Shown: positions 33,528-42,862 of the stretch, piece after piece
Layout: every line of letters begins with the position of its first letter
Numbering within the stretch: position 1 is the stretch's first letter
NCBI GenBank assembly: GCA_943368345.1
Contig: CALRKY020000011.1
Location: 33,799-97,798, forward strand
From: JADCGM01 sp943368345
GTDB taxonomy: Bacteria; Pseudomonadota; Alphaproteobacteria; Sphingomonadales; Sphingomonadaceae
Reading direction: 5' to 3'
DNA: 64,000 nucleotides
Program-made: the position numbers and the translations under genes
Notes under the pieces: model-generated
Seen by the model: the letters and a program-made list of their open reading frames with translations, nothing else
Told to the model about the DNA's origin: nothing
Database searches by the model: none

Positions 33528-34712
33528 TTATGCGGCTTGGCTCAATCCCGGGCAAGAGGCCGAACCGAGCCTGCCGAGCGCAATATCGAGCAAATTTCTT
33601 GCATTTGGCACCGATTCGACGACGGAAACCGTGCCATCTGCCTCCCGGCGGGCAATCAACAGGACAAATTCATCATTGCCGTCCGGAATCGCAATTGTGC
33701 CGATTCCCGGGGCCATGCGCAGTTTCGACCGGATTTCCATCTTCCGGCTGGTGCCGGTGCGGGTCTTGCGGGCGGTCCGCGCCAGTCGTTCGGCTGCAAC
33801 CAGGGTTTTCAATCCGCCCGCCGCTTCGATGAACGCCGGGAACCCGCCGGTTCCAACGCCTGCGCGTGCGGCGACCGACAGGGCCGCGGTGAAATCGGCA
33901 ATCCGATTTTTTCCCAGCCCATCGCCAAAAACCTGCCGGATTACCTGCCCCGCCGGAACGTTGGGCGGCAGTTTCAGCCGCGACTCCACCGCCAGCCAGT
34001 CATGCTCGCCCGGTTCAGCCATCCCTGCCAGATAAAGCTCATAGGCGGCCGCCAGCGCGCGGTGCAGGGCAGCAGCGGATCGCTGATCGGCCTGCTCAAA
34101 AACGCCTGCCGCCGACCGGGCCGCAGCGAGTCGCCGACCGACACCGATGACCGGCAAATTGACATTCTCAACCGATGCCAGCTCGCGAACGATCGCCGCC
34201 GTCAGGTCGCGATCGGCCATTTCCTTCCAGTTGATGACGCCGAACACATAGTCGATCGAACAGCCGTTCGATGACAAGGGCATCAGGATGCCCCGGTACA
34301 GGGTCTGCACCCCGCGCAGCGACACGAACTCCGCCTCAAATCCAATCGGCGCGCGGTTGGCTAGAATCTCGTGAAAATGATCGGTCAGCCGGGAGATGAG
34401 CGAGCGGGCCGGGACATCATCAACACGCAAGTCAAAGCCGTTCAGACCGCATTCCCGCCGCAGCTGGGTCCCGACAAATTTGAGACGCGGGGCATTTGGG
34501 TCGGCGGAAAAGTCGAGCAATATGCTGGTCGGCCCGAAATCCTCCAGACTCGCCGGGTGCAGTTCCGCGACACTGGGAAATGCCCGGCCTTTCAACAGGC
34601 CGGACCAATATTGATGCGCCCGGGCATGCATCCGGCGCTCATCGGCTTCGCCAAAGCGGGGCGGAACATCAAAGCCGGTTGCTGGTCCCCGCACCTGAAG
34701 CCGTCCGTCCAT
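33528..34712 (-). CDS. PAS-like domain protein upstream of glutamate dehydrogenase
   Basis: A 394-residue soluble protein of unknown role. The start at 34712 has GGGAGG five bases upstream. Residues ~20-150 (HARAHQYWSGLLKGRAFPS onward) resemble the PAS_5 group of alphaproteobacterial PAS-like sensors: a small alpha/beta ligand domain with EDFGPTSILLDF and YRGILMPLSSNG. The second half is alanine-rich and helical with no recognisable output domain. Its 52-bp separation from gdhB on the same strand hints at a regulatory link to glutamate or redox state, which is inference. Confidence 0.6.
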   Translation of the reverse strand: MDGRLQVRGPATGFDVPPRFGEADERRMHARAHQYWSGLLKGRAFPSVAELHPASLEDFGPTSILLDFSADPNAPRLKFVGTQLRRECGLNGFDLRVDDVPARSLISRLTDHFHEILANRAPIGFEAEFVSLRGVQTLYRGILMPLSSNGCSIDYVFGVINWKEMADRDLTAAIVRELASVENVNLPVIGVGRRLAAARSAAGVFEQADQRSAAALHRALAAAYELYLAGMAEPGEHDWLAVESRLKLPPNVPAGQVIRQVFGDGLGKNRIADFTAALSVAARAGVGTGGFPAFIEAAGGLKTLVAAERLARTARKTRTGTSRKMEIRSKLRMAPGIGTIAIPDGNDEFVLLIARREADGTVSVVESVPNARNLLDIALGRLGSASCPGLSQAA

Positions 34713-34883
34713 TGCACCCTCCCAGACCCGCATCGATAGGCTTCGGCGGGTTGCAAGGGAGTTAACGGCGGGCAGCCCGGAACATTGCTTCGATGGTGTG
34801 CGAAATCAGCAGCCGCAGCGGACTTGCAGGTGACCGGTTGGACGCCTACCTCAGCAGTCTGATTTTCTTAGGGGGGAATGGCA

Positions 34884-36809
34884 ATGCGTGCGGCAGCTTT
34901 TGTTCTGGCAGGTCTGATGGCTTCAACCGCGATGGCGCAGGGTGCCGCGTCGGTCGTGGTACCGCCTGCGGCCCTGGTCATCGACAATCTGCCACCGGTC
35001 CCGACGGCGCTTGCCGCCTCGACCCGGCCCTATCTTGAATTCCGCACGGCGTCCTTCCTCGGCTGGGACCCGGCGACACGCGCAGCGCTGATCGCGACAC
35101 GTTTTGGCAACAGCGCCCAGCTTCACCGGGTCGCGGCCCCCGGCGCTGCCCGCACCCAGACCAGTTTCGAGGCGGAACCACTGGCCAACGCCAGCTATTC
35201 GCGCGGCAAGGGCGATGTCCTGTTGGCGCAAAAGGATGTCGGCGGTGATGAATTCTTCCAGCTTTACCGGCTGGAGAAGGGCCAGTTGACCCTGCTGACT
35301 GATGGCAAGAGCCGCAATTCTGCGGGCGCATGGAGCAAGGACGGGCGGTTCGTCGCCTATTCCTCGACCCGCCGCAATGGCACCGACAGCGACCTTTACA
35401 TCATGGATCCGCGCGATCCCAAAACCGACCGGATGGTGGCGCAGGTCGCCGGTGGCGGCTGGCAGATCGTCGACTTCTCCCCCGACGGGACCAAGGCTCT
35501 GGTTGGCCATTATCTGTCGGTCGAACGGTCGGAATTGTTCGAAATGGACGTAGCAACCGGCAGCATGAAGCGCCTGACGCCGGAGGGCGAGAAGGCAGCC
35601 TTTGGCGGTGGAAAATATGGGCCGGACGGTACGTTATACGTAACCACCGACCGGGGCAGCGACTTCGCCCGCCTCGGCACCCTTGCGGCTGATGGCAAGT
35701 TCAAGCCGCTCAACCCTGAAACCAACTGGGATGTCGACAGCTTCGACATTGCCGAAGATGGCAGCTTCATCGCCTATGTGGTGAACGAGGCCGGTGCATC
35801 GAAACTGCGGCTGATCGATGCCAAAACCGGCGCGTCGATGGGCGAGGCCAAATTGCCGTCCGGCGTCATTGGCGGCATCGAGGTAGCACCTTGGGGCACG
35901 ATCGGCTTTTCGATGAGCAGCGCCACGTCGCCAGCCGATATCTGGGCGCTCGACCCGAAAACCATGGCGGTAACGCGGTGGACCCAGAGCGAAACCGGCG
36001 GGCTGGATGCGTCGGCCAACCGCGAACCGGAACTGATTAAGGTCAAAAGCTTTGACGGAGTTGAGGTGTCGGGATTTCTCTATCGGCCCGATCCGGCGAA
36101 ATTTTCCGGCAAACGCCCGGTGATTTTCAGCATTCACGGCGGGCCAGAGGGGCAGTCGCGGCCCGGGTTTCAGGGGCGCGGCAATTATCTGATCAATGAA
36201 CTTGGCATCGCCATTTTCTACCCCAATGTCCGGGGATCGACCGGCTACGGCAAGAAGTTCGTCGGGCTCGACAATGGGCCGTTCAAGCGGGAGGACTCGG
36301 TCAAGGATCTTGGCCCGATGCTGGATGTTCTGGCCAAGGACGCCGGGCTTGATGCCAGCCGCTTCTCGGTCTCCGGCGGCAGCTACGGCGGCTATATGTG
36401 CTATGCGGCGGCGATCCGCTTTGCCGCCCAGCTTCGCAGCGCCCAGTGCACCGTGGCGATCTCCAATTTCGTGACTTTCCTTGAGAATACCCAAAGCTAT
36501 CGACGGGACCTGCGCCGCGTCGAATATGGCGACGAGCGGGATGCCAAACAGCGGGCCCAGCTGCTGAAAATTTCGCCGATGACCCGGTCAACCGAGCTGA
36601 AAATGCCGCTATTCGTGGTGACCGGCGGCAATGATCCACGCGTCCCGGCGTCAGAGGCAAGCCAGATGGTCGACGCGGTGCGCAAGAACGGCGGCACCGC
36701 CTGGCACCTCCTCGCCAAAAACGAAGGCCACGGCTTCGCCAAGAAGGAAAACCAGGACTATAATTTCTGGTCTACCCTGCAATTCTGGCAAACGACCCTG
36801 CTGAAATAG
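34884..36809 (+). CDS. Exported S9-family (prolyl oligopeptidase-type) serine peptidase
   Basis: A 641-residue exported peptidase. I favour the second ATG (34884), which is seven bases after the GGGGGG ribosome site; the first (34878) is too close. A signal peptide ends near STAMAQ. Residues ~40-370 form a WD-like beta-propeller, followed by an alpha/beta-hydrolase domain with Ser500 in GGSYGGY, Asp584 in GGNDPRVP and His616 in NEGHGF. Such enzymes remove dipeptides or acyl-amino acids from short peptides in the periplasm. It stands alone. Confidence 0.9.
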   Translation: MRAAAFVLAGLMASTAMAQGAASVVVPPAALVIDNLPPVPTALAASTRPYLEFRTASFLGWDPATRAALIATRFGNSAQLHRVAAPGAARTQTSFEAEPLANASYSRGKGDVLLAQKDVGGDEFFQLYRLEKGQLTLLTDGKSRNSAGAWSKDGRFVAYSSTRRNGTDSDLYIMDPRDPKTDRMVAQVAGGGWQIVDFSPDGTKALVGHYLSVERSELFEMDVATGSMKRLTPEGEKAAFGGGKYGPDGTLYVTTDRGSDFARLGTLAADGKFKPLNPETNWDVDSFDIAEDGSFIAYVVNEAGASKLRLIDAKTGASMGEAKLPSGVIGGIEVAPWGTIGFSMSSATSPADIWALDPKTMAVTRWTQSETGGLDASANREPELIKVKSFDGVEVSGFLYRPDPAKFSGKRPVIFSIHGGPEGQSRPGFQGRGNYLINELGIAIFYPNVRGSTGYGKKFVGLDNGPFKREDSVKDLGPMLDVLAKDAGLDASRFSVSGGSYGGYMCYAAAIRFAAQLRSAQCTVAISNFVTFLENTQSYRRDLRRVEYGDERDAKQRAQLLKISPMTRSTELKMPLFVVTGGNDPRVPASEASQMVDAVRKNGGTAWHLLAKNEGHGFAKKENQDYNFWSTLQFWQTTLLK

Positions 36810-36819
36810 GGTCGGCAGC

Positions 36820-38049
36820 TCAATCGTAGCGCAGCGCCTCAATCGGAATGAGGCGGCTGGCGCGGCGGGCGGGGTAGAAGCCGAAGATCAGGCCGATGGC
36901 GGCGGAGAACAGCACCGACAGGATCACCACCTGCGGGGCGACCGTCACCGTCCAGCCGGCAAAGGTCGCGATGGCAAAGCAGAGCGGCAGCGCCAGGGCG
37001 ATGCCGATGATGCCGCCGAGCACCGACAGCATCGCCGCCTCGGTCAGGAATTGCAGCAAGATGTCGCCGGGGCGGGCGCCGACGGCCATACGCAGGCCGA
37101 TTTCGCGGGTACGCTCGGTCACCGATACCAGCATGATGTTCATAATGCCGATCCCGCCGACCACCAGCGCCACGCTGGCGATGGAGGACAGCAGCGCGGT
37201 CATCACGCCGGTGGTCGCGGTGCTGAGCGCCAGCAGCTCCGACAGGTTTCGCAAATTATAGCTGGCCGCCTCGTCGGGTGCGAGGCGCTGCCGTTCGTGC
37301 ATCAGCGCGTCAACGTCGCGCTGCACCTGCGCCAGCGCCGACCCGGACGAGGCCTTGATGATGATCTGGTTGACCTCGCCGGGGGCCCGATTGCTTCCCC
37401 CCAGCAGCCGCGACTGGGCAGTTTTGAGCGGTACCACCACGACATCATCCTGATCCTGCCCGAGCATATTCTGGCCCTTGGGCGTCAGCACGCCGATTAC
37501 CGTCAAGGGGATGCGGTTGGCGCGAATTGTCCGGCCAAGCGGCGACGCGCCGGAGAAAAGCTGCTTGGCGACGGTCTGGCCGATAACGGCCACCTTGCCG
37601 CCGCCCCGCTGTTCGGAGGCAGTGAAGATGCGGCCATCGGCCAGGCTCCAGTCCCGGGCGATGATGATTTCGGTGGTGGTGCCGATGATCTGGCTCGACC
37701 AGTTGGCCCCGTCCGCCACCAGTTGGCCGCCGCCCTGCCGCACCGGTACCGACACCGTGACGCCGGACACCTGCTTGCCGATGGCGAGCGCGTCGCGTTC
37801 GGTCAGCGGGGTGCCACCGCCACTGGTTCGCACCGGACCGTTGCGGCCGAAGCCGGGGGTCAGCATCAGAATATTGGTCCCGAGCGCCTTCACCTGCTGG
37901 CTGATCTGCTGTTTGGCGCCGGCCCCGATGGACACCATCGTGACGACCGACAGCACGCCGATAATGACGCCGAGCATCGTCAGGATGGAGCGCAGCTTGT
38001 GGGCGCGGAGCGAGCCAAGCGCGAGGCGGGTGGCGGCGGTGATCTGCAT
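36820..38049 (-). CDS. MacB-like ABC transporter permease
   Basis: A 409-residue FtsX/MacB-type permease. One helix lies at the N-terminus (LRSILTMLGVIIGVLSVVTM), a periplasmic MacB-PCD domain spans about residues 50-270, and three C-terminal helices follow, including VGGIGIMNIMLVSVTERTRE. MacB folds as a mechanotransmitter that couples ATP use to a periplasmic partner. Here the ATPase is a separate gene whose stop overlaps this start (TGATG), and an adaptor gene precedes it. Substrate, perhaps a peptide, lipoprotein or toxin, is not known. Confidence 0.9.
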   Translation of the reverse strand: MQITAATRLALGSLRAHKLRSILTMLGVIIGVLSVVTMVSIGAGAKQQISQQVKALGTNILMLTPGFGRNGPVRTSGGGTPLTERDALAIGKQVSGVTVSVPVRQGGGQLVADGANWSSQIIGTTTEIIIARDWSLADGRIFTASEQRGGGKVAVIGQTVAKQLFSGASPLGRTIRANRIPLTVIGVLTPKGQNMLGQDQDDVVVVPLKTAQSRLLGGSNRAPGEVNQIIIKASSGSALAQVQRDVDALMHERQRLAPDEAASYNLRNLSELLALSTATTGVMTALLSSIASVALVVGGIGIMNIMLVSVTERTREIGLRMAVGARPGDILLQFLTEAAMLSVLGGIIGIALALPLCFAIATFAGWTVTVAPQVVILSVLFSAAIGLIFGFYPARRASRLIPIEALRYD

Positions 38050-38777
38050 CAGGCAGCTTCCGCAACAGGCTGGGGCCGCCAGACATTGCTGTTTATCTCG
38101 TCCGCAACAATCAGCCCGTCGCGGAACCGGACAATGCGATTGCAGGCTCTCGCCACCTGTTCATCGTGGGTCACAATGATGACCGTTTGCCCGCCAGCGT
38201 TCAGATGTTGGAACAGCAGGATGATGCTTTCACCGGTCCGGCTGTCGAGCGCGCCGGTTGGCTCGTCGGCGAGCAGGATGGCGGGTTCATTGACCAACGC
38301 CCGGGCGATGGCAACCCGCTGCTGCTGGCCGCCGGACAATTCGGTCGGTAGATGATGCGCCCGGTCGCCGAGGCCGACCCGCGCCAGCCGGTCCCGCGCC
38401 ACCGCATTGGCATCGCCCTTGAACTGGCGGGCATAGAGCAGCGGCATCGCGACATTGTCGAGGGCCGGCAACCGCGCGAGCAGCTGGAATTGCTGGAACA
38501 CGAAGCCGACCGCCCGGGACCGCAGATTGGCCAGCGCCTCGCTGTCGGCGGTCTCCAGCGCGACGCCGTCGACACTGATCGACCCGGCGCTCGGCACATC
38601 GAGCGCGCCGACCAGGTTCATGAAGGTCGATTTGCCCGATCCGGACGGCCCCATCACCGCGACCATCTCACCGCGCCGGATGGTGAGGGACACGCCGGCC
38701 AGGGCGGCGACCACCGTCTCCCCCATCCGGTAGTCCTTTCGGACATCGGTCGCCACGATGATCGGCGGCTGGGTCAT
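38049..38777 (-). CDS. ABC transporter ATP-binding protein (MacB/LolD class)
   Basis: A 242-residue nucleotide-binding subunit. Walker A GPSGSGKS (43-50), Q-loop FQQFQLL, signature LSGGQQQR (147-154), Walker B ILLADEP (167-173), D-loop GALDS and the H-loop histidine in VIIVTHD are complete. It overlaps the adaptor gene by 4 bp and the permease by one base, so the three subunits are co-translated. The class works with a MacB-type permease. Confidence 0.93.
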   Translation of the reverse strand: MTQPPIIVATDVRKDYRMGETVVAALAGVSLTIRRGEMVAVMGPSGSGKSTFMNLVGALDVPSAGSISVDGVALETADSEALANLRSRAVGFVFQQFQLLARLPALDNVAMPLLYARQFKGDANAVARDRLARVGLGDRAHHLPTELSGGQQQRVAIARALVNEPAILLADEPTGALDSRTGESIILLFQHLNAGGQTVIIVTHDEQVARACNRIVRFRDGLIVADEINSNVWRPQPVAEAA

Positions 38778-40243
38778 TTGGCAGCGTCCTCGTCGGGAAC
38801 GACCTCCCCGGTGATGACCTTGTCTCCGGCTTTCAGCTGCCCGCCGCGCAGGGCTGCGAACTCCTCGTCACCGGTGCTGATGCGCACAAAGCGCCGCTGC
38901 GGCTCGCCCTTGGCATCGAGCACCCAGACTCCACCGGACTTGCCACCATCACCGCCGCGCCCCCGCCCTGCGGGTGGCTGCATCGCCTCAAATCTGATCC
39001 GCTGCTCAGGGGTCAGCACGGCTGCGACCTGCGCGCGCATCGCGGCGCGGGCCTTCTGACGAGCGGTGCGATCCGCACCACCGCCGCTGGATTGTTTCAT
39101 CGACTGTTCGACAATCTCGGTAATGGTTTTGATCTGCTCTGGGGTCGCATTCAGACCCTGTGTCATCCGCTCGACAATCGCCGCCGGGTCGGGCCGACCG
39201 AAACGTCTGAACATGCCCGGATTGATACCACCACCAAGCGGATTGCCACCAGCGGCGGCTTGGGCTCCACCATTGGCGCTGGCCTCACCAGCGGGCGTAT
39301 AACGCAACGCAGCGACCGGGACCTTCACCACATCCCGGACCTCCCCGAGAATGATATTGGCATTGGCGGTCATGCCGGGGAGCAATTTCCCGTCCGGATT
39401 CCCCGCCGTGATAATCACGGTGTAGGTGACGACATTCGATGTTTCGATCCCGGCAATGCGAACCTCGCTCACCGACCCTTTGAACGTGTCATCAGGGTAG
39501 GCATCGACGGTGAAGTCGACCGACTGGCCCTTTTTCACCCGGCCGATATCGGCCTCGTCCACCGCCGCCTCGACCTGCATCCGCGACAGGTCCTCGGCGA
39601 TGATGAATAATTTGGGTGCCTGAAGGCTGGCCGCTACGGTTTGACCAAGGTTGATCGACCGGTCGATCACCGTGCCATCGACGGGCGCCCGGATATAGGT
39701 TCGGGTCACATCAATACGCGCCTGTGACAAAGCCGCCTGATTCTGCGCCACGGCTGCGCGCGCTGACGCCAGTTGCGCCCGGGCCTGCGCCACCCCGGCC
39801 TCCAGTGTCTGGATATTGCGCTTGGTGACAAAGCCATTGGCGACCAGCGCCGATTTTGCCGCATAATCGCGCTGTGCCTCGGTCAGGGCCGCCTGCGCCT
39901 GCATAACCTGCGCCGCAGCCCCGGCGGCCAGAGCCGTGTTCTGCGCTTCACGAGCCGCAAAGGTCGACGGGTCGATCCGGGCCAGGATCTGCCCTTTTTT
40001 CACCGGCGTGTTGAAGTCGGCAAATAGCTCGGTCACTTGCCCGGACAGCTGCGACCCGACTTCAACCGTATTGACCGCCCGGATTTTGCCGGATGCCGAA
40101 ATCGACGTGACGATATCGCCGCGTTCGACCGTCGATGTCTTATATTCAATCTTGGGCGCTGGATCCCTAAACAGCAGGAACGCGCCGATCAAGGCAATGA
40201 CGACCACGCCCCATGCCCAGATGGGGATACGCTTCAATGACAT
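38774..40243 (-). CDS. MacA/HlyD-type periplasmic adaptor with an LTxxQ-like helical insertion
   Basis: A 489-residue adaptor for the ABC exporter. After one membrane anchor (residues 8-25) come the barrel-sandwich/lipoyl half (GQVTELFADFNTPVKKGQIL), a coiled-coil hairpin (~95-180), and the beta-barrel domain. The usual MacA is ~370-400 residues. Here ~120 residues (317-436) are inserted before the membrane-proximal C-terminus. The insertion is a Gly-rich linker plus helices carrying ATPEQ (366-370) and LTPEQ (410-414), reminiscent of the LTxxQ motif of Spy/CpxP periplasmic chaperones. An outer-membrane TolC is expected but not in the window. Confidence 0.88.
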   Translation of the reverse strand: MSLKRIPIWAWGVVVIALIGAFLLFRDPAPKIEYKTSTVERGDIVTSISASGKIRAVNTVEVGSQLSGQVTELFADFNTPVKKGQILARIDPSTFAAREAQNTALAAGAAAQVMQAQAALTEAQRDYAAKSALVANGFVTKRNIQTLEAGVAQARAQLASARAAVAQNQAALSQARIDVTRTYIRAPVDGTVIDRSINLGQTVAASLQAPKLFIIAEDLSRMQVEAAVDEADIGRVKKGQSVDFTVDAYPDDTFKGSVSEVRIAGIETSNVVTYTVIITAGNPDGKLLPGMTANANIILGEVRDVVKVPVAALRYTPAGEASANGGAQAAAGGNPLGGGINPGMFRRFGRPDPAAIVERMTQGLNATPEQIKTITEIVEQSMKQSSGGGADRTARQKARAAMRAQVAAVLTPEQRIRFEAMQPPAGRGRGGDGGKSGGVWVLDAKGEPQRRFVRISTGDEEFAALRGGQLKAGDKVITGEVVPDEDAAK

Positions 40244-40322
40244 GCTGATCCTCGGGGAAAAGGGGACTCCAACATCGTAATACGCACGAACACCCGATTA
40301 TCCCCCAAGCGCAAGATAGGCA

Positions 40323-40357
40323 GCCCATCCGCCCGGTACAACCCGAGCGGATGGGGC
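40323..40357 (-). terminator. Possible terminator hairpin after the MDR gene
   Basis: CCCATCCGC pairs with GCGGATGGG around a 14-nt loop, just past the stop of the minus-strand reductase at 40368. There is no T-run. It could insulate the reductase from the exporter operon that starts at 40243. Confidence 0.4.
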
Positions 40358-40367
40358 AATCGATGCC

Positions 40368-41372
40368 CTATAGTTTCACCAGCATCTTGCCGGTGTTGCC
40401 GCCGCTGAACAGGCCAAGGAAGGCGTTGGCGGCATTGTCGATGCCGTGCTTGACCGTCTCCTCCGACTTGATCTGCCCGGACTGGAGCCACGCCGTCATG
40501 TCGGTCAAGAATTGCGGTTTCAGATGCCCGAATTGGATCACGATGAAACCGCGAATGGTCAGGCCCTTGCCGACAATCTGGATCATGTTGCGGGGGCCGG
40601 GCGTCGGCTCGGTGTCATTATAGGCGGAAATCATGCCGCATTCGGCAAAGCGGGCCAGCGGACGCGCGGTTTCGATGGCGACTTCCAGATGCTCGCCGCC
40701 GACATTATCGAAATAAATATCGATGCCCTTGGGGACGGCGGATTGAACGGCGGATAGCAGGCTGCCGCAGGTCCGGTAGTTGATGGCATGATCGACCCCG
40801 ACCGACCGGAGCCAGTCACATTTCTCATCCGTTCCGGCAGTGGCAACCACCGTGCAGCCCTTGATCTTGGCAATCTGCGCAACGAGCGAACCGACCGCAC
40901 CGGCACCGCCCGACACAAACACTGTATCGCCGGGCTTCGGCTGGCCGATTTCGAGCAGGCCGGCATAAGCGGTCAGACCCGGCATCCCGAGCACGCCGAG
41001 ATAGGATTCGACCGGCACATTGCTGGTGGGAAGTTTTTCGAGCGTACCGCCCGGCGCGACAAAGCCCTCGCGCCAGCCCATCATCGACAGCACCTGATCG
41101 CCGGGCTGGAAATTTGCATCGCGCGATTCGACCACGGTACCAACCGCACCGCCCTGCAGCGCCTCCCCGATCTGGAACGGCGGCACATAGCTGGCCCGGT
41201 CATACATCCTGCCGCGCATATAGGGATCAACCGACATCCAGCTGTTGCGGACTAGCACCCGCCCCTCGCCGGGGCCGCCGAGATCAACCGATGCAACCTC
41301 GAAATCGCTGTCCTTTGGCACGCCGACGGGACGAACCTTCAGACGAACTTCGCGCGATGTGAATCCTGCCAT
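40368..41372 (-). CDS. Zinc-independent medium-chain NADP oxidoreductase
   Basis: A 334-residue MDR enzyme of the prostaglandin-reductase/CurA-like branch. It lacks the zinc cysteines. RNSWMSVDPYMRGRMYD and GWREGFV are branch hallmarks, the NADP site is SGGAGAVGSLVAQIAKIKGC, and DIYFDNVGGEHLE follows. Relatives reduce alpha,beta-unsaturated ketones and aldehydes, detoxifying reactive carbonyls. It is transcribed alone. Confidence 0.88.
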   Translation of the reverse strand: MAGFTSREVRLKVRPVGVPKDSDFEVASVDLGGPGEGRVLVRNSWMSVDPYMRGRMYDRASYVPPFQIGEALQGGAVGTVVESRDANFQPGDQVLSMMGWREGFVAPGGTLEKLPTSNVPVESYLGVLGMPGLTAYAGLLEIGQPKPGDTVFVSGGAGAVGSLVAQIAKIKGCTVVATAGTDEKCDWLRSVGVDHAINYRTCGSLLSAVQSAVPKGIDIYFDNVGGEHLEVAIETARPLARFAECGMISAYNDTEPTPGPRNMIQIVGKGLTIRGFIVIQFGHLKPQFLTDMTAWLQSGQIKSEETVKHGIDNAANAFLGLFSGGNTGKMLVKL

Positions 41373-41460
41373 GCCATTTCTCCCAATTCTTCGCTTTCGT
41401 GACGTGCCTGCTTAGCCCATATCGGCCCGCCCGCAAGCGGGGTGCAATTGAGAGGGTAGA

Positions 41461-42690
41461 ATGTCAGCCGAAACCGCACAGGACCGCACCGGGCTGCATC
41501 CCGGATTGGGGATGGTCGTGCTGCTGGGTGCGATGACGGCCTTCGGCGCGATTTCAATCGATATGTATCTGCCGGCGGTCCCGACCATTGCGACGGCGCT
41601 CGGGTCTGACCTCGCAGCGGCCGAGCGAACCGTCGCCGTGTTCTTCCTTGGCATGGGTATTGGCCAGCTGATCTATGGCCCGCTCGCGGATCGCATCGGT
41701 CGCCGCCCGCCGTTGCTAGCCGGAGTTTTCCTGTATGTTGTTGCGTCCGTCGCCTGTGCGGTCGCAACCTCGGTTGAATTGCTGACCGTTGCGCGGTTGG
41801 CACAGGCACTGGGGGCGTGCGTGGGAATCGTGATTGCCCGGGCCGTGGTGCGGGATCGCTATGACCCGAACGAGACCGCGCGAATCCTGTCATTGCTGAT
41901 GTTGGTGATGGGATTGGCCCCCATCCTCGCGCCTTTGGCGGGGAGCCTGGTGATGGAAATTGCCGGCTGGCGCGCAATTTTCTGGGTGTTGTCGGCGTTT
42001 GGTGCCGCAGTCGGCCTCGCGATATGGTTGACGCTACCCGAAAGCCGGTCCGCGCTGACCGCTGAGACGGCACGCGGCGAGTCGGCGCTGGCGTCCTACC
42101 TCGCGATTTTTCGGGACCAGCGGCTGTCTGGCTATTTGCTCACCGGATCGCTGAACGGTGCTTGCATGTTCACCTATATCGTTGGCTCTCCCGGCCTGTT
42201 GATCGGTCTGTACGGTATGTCGCCAATGATGTTCGGCTGGGTCTTTGGGGCCAATGCCATCGGGCTGGTCGCGGGAAGCCAGCTCAGCCGTGCGCTGTTG
42301 ACGCGCTGGTCGTCCGATCAGGTGCTGGCGGTTGCGGGACCATTGGTGCTCGGGTTTGCGGCGTTGCTGCTGGTCAGCGCGCTCACCGGCTGGGGCGGCC
42401 TTGCCGGGATATTGGTGCCGCTGTTCCTGATCCTGTCGACCTTTGGCTTCACCGGCTCCAACACCGTGGCAGGCGCGCTCAATCGTGATCCATCCCGCAG
42501 CGGTACGGTGTCTGCGGCCTTTGGCGGCTTGTCTGCCGGTGCCGGGGCGCTGGTCGCATCGATTGCCGGGTTGCTGCATGACGGAACGGCGGTGCCGATG
42601 GCCGCCGTGATGACGGTTTGTGCGGGAGGAGCGGTTCTGTCGCTGTTCCTGCTGGCGCGGCCCGCGTTATTTTTGCGCGCGGGCGGTTGA
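41461..42690 (+). CDS. Bcr/CflA family drug-efflux MFS transporter
   Basis: A 409-residue twelve-helix exporter. AISIDMYLPAVPTIATAL at the first helix and LIYGPLADRIGRRPPL in loop 2-3 are the Bcr/CflA signature. The central ESRSALTA junction follows helix six. Members of the family expel bicyclomycin, chloramphenicol or cysteine; specificity here is unknown. It is divergent from the reductase across 88 bp. Confidence 0.85.
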   Translation: MSAETAQDRTGLHPGLGMVVLLGAMTAFGAISIDMYLPAVPTIATALGSDLAAAERTVAVFFLGMGIGQLIYGPLADRIGRRPPLLAGVFLYVVASVACAVATSVELLTVARLAQALGACVGIVIARAVVRDRYDPNETARILSLLMLVMGLAPILAPLAGSLVMEIAGWRAIFWVLSAFGAAVGLAIWLTLPESRSALTAETARGESALASYLAIFRDQRLSGYLLTGSLNGACMFTYIVGSPGLLIGLYGMSPMMFGWVFGANAIGLVAGSQLSRALLTRWSSDQVLAVAGPLVLGFAALLLVSALTGWGGLAGILVPLFLILSTFGFTGSNTVAGALNRDPSRSGTVSAAFGGLSAGAGALVASIAGLLHDGTAVPMAAVMTVCAGGAVLSLFLLARPALFLRAGG

Positions 42691-42740
42691 ACTCTCGGGC
42701 ACCCGACCCATATCTCGGTCTTGCGGGCCGGGCCCCTCTG

Positions 42741-42758
42741 ACGATCCTTGCGGATCGT
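42741..42758. terminator. Hairpin between the MFS gene and terC
   Basis: ACGATCC and GGATCGT form a perfect 7-bp stem with a TTGC loop, 51 bp past the MFS stop and 105 bp before terC. It is not followed by a T-run. It may be a weak terminator or part of the terC leader. Confidence 0.35.
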
Positions 42759-42862
42759 GATGTCGGACCGCTTCGGGCTTGGCCCGATCGTGGGTCCGGC
42801 TGACTGCGTTCAGACCATCCTTCGCATCGGTCAGGCTCGTGTCCTGCTGTGCGGAGATGATC

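Noticed and set aside
42691..42862. yybP-ykoY manganese riboswitch before terC
   Set aside because: The conserved core was not found; only a simple hairpin is present.
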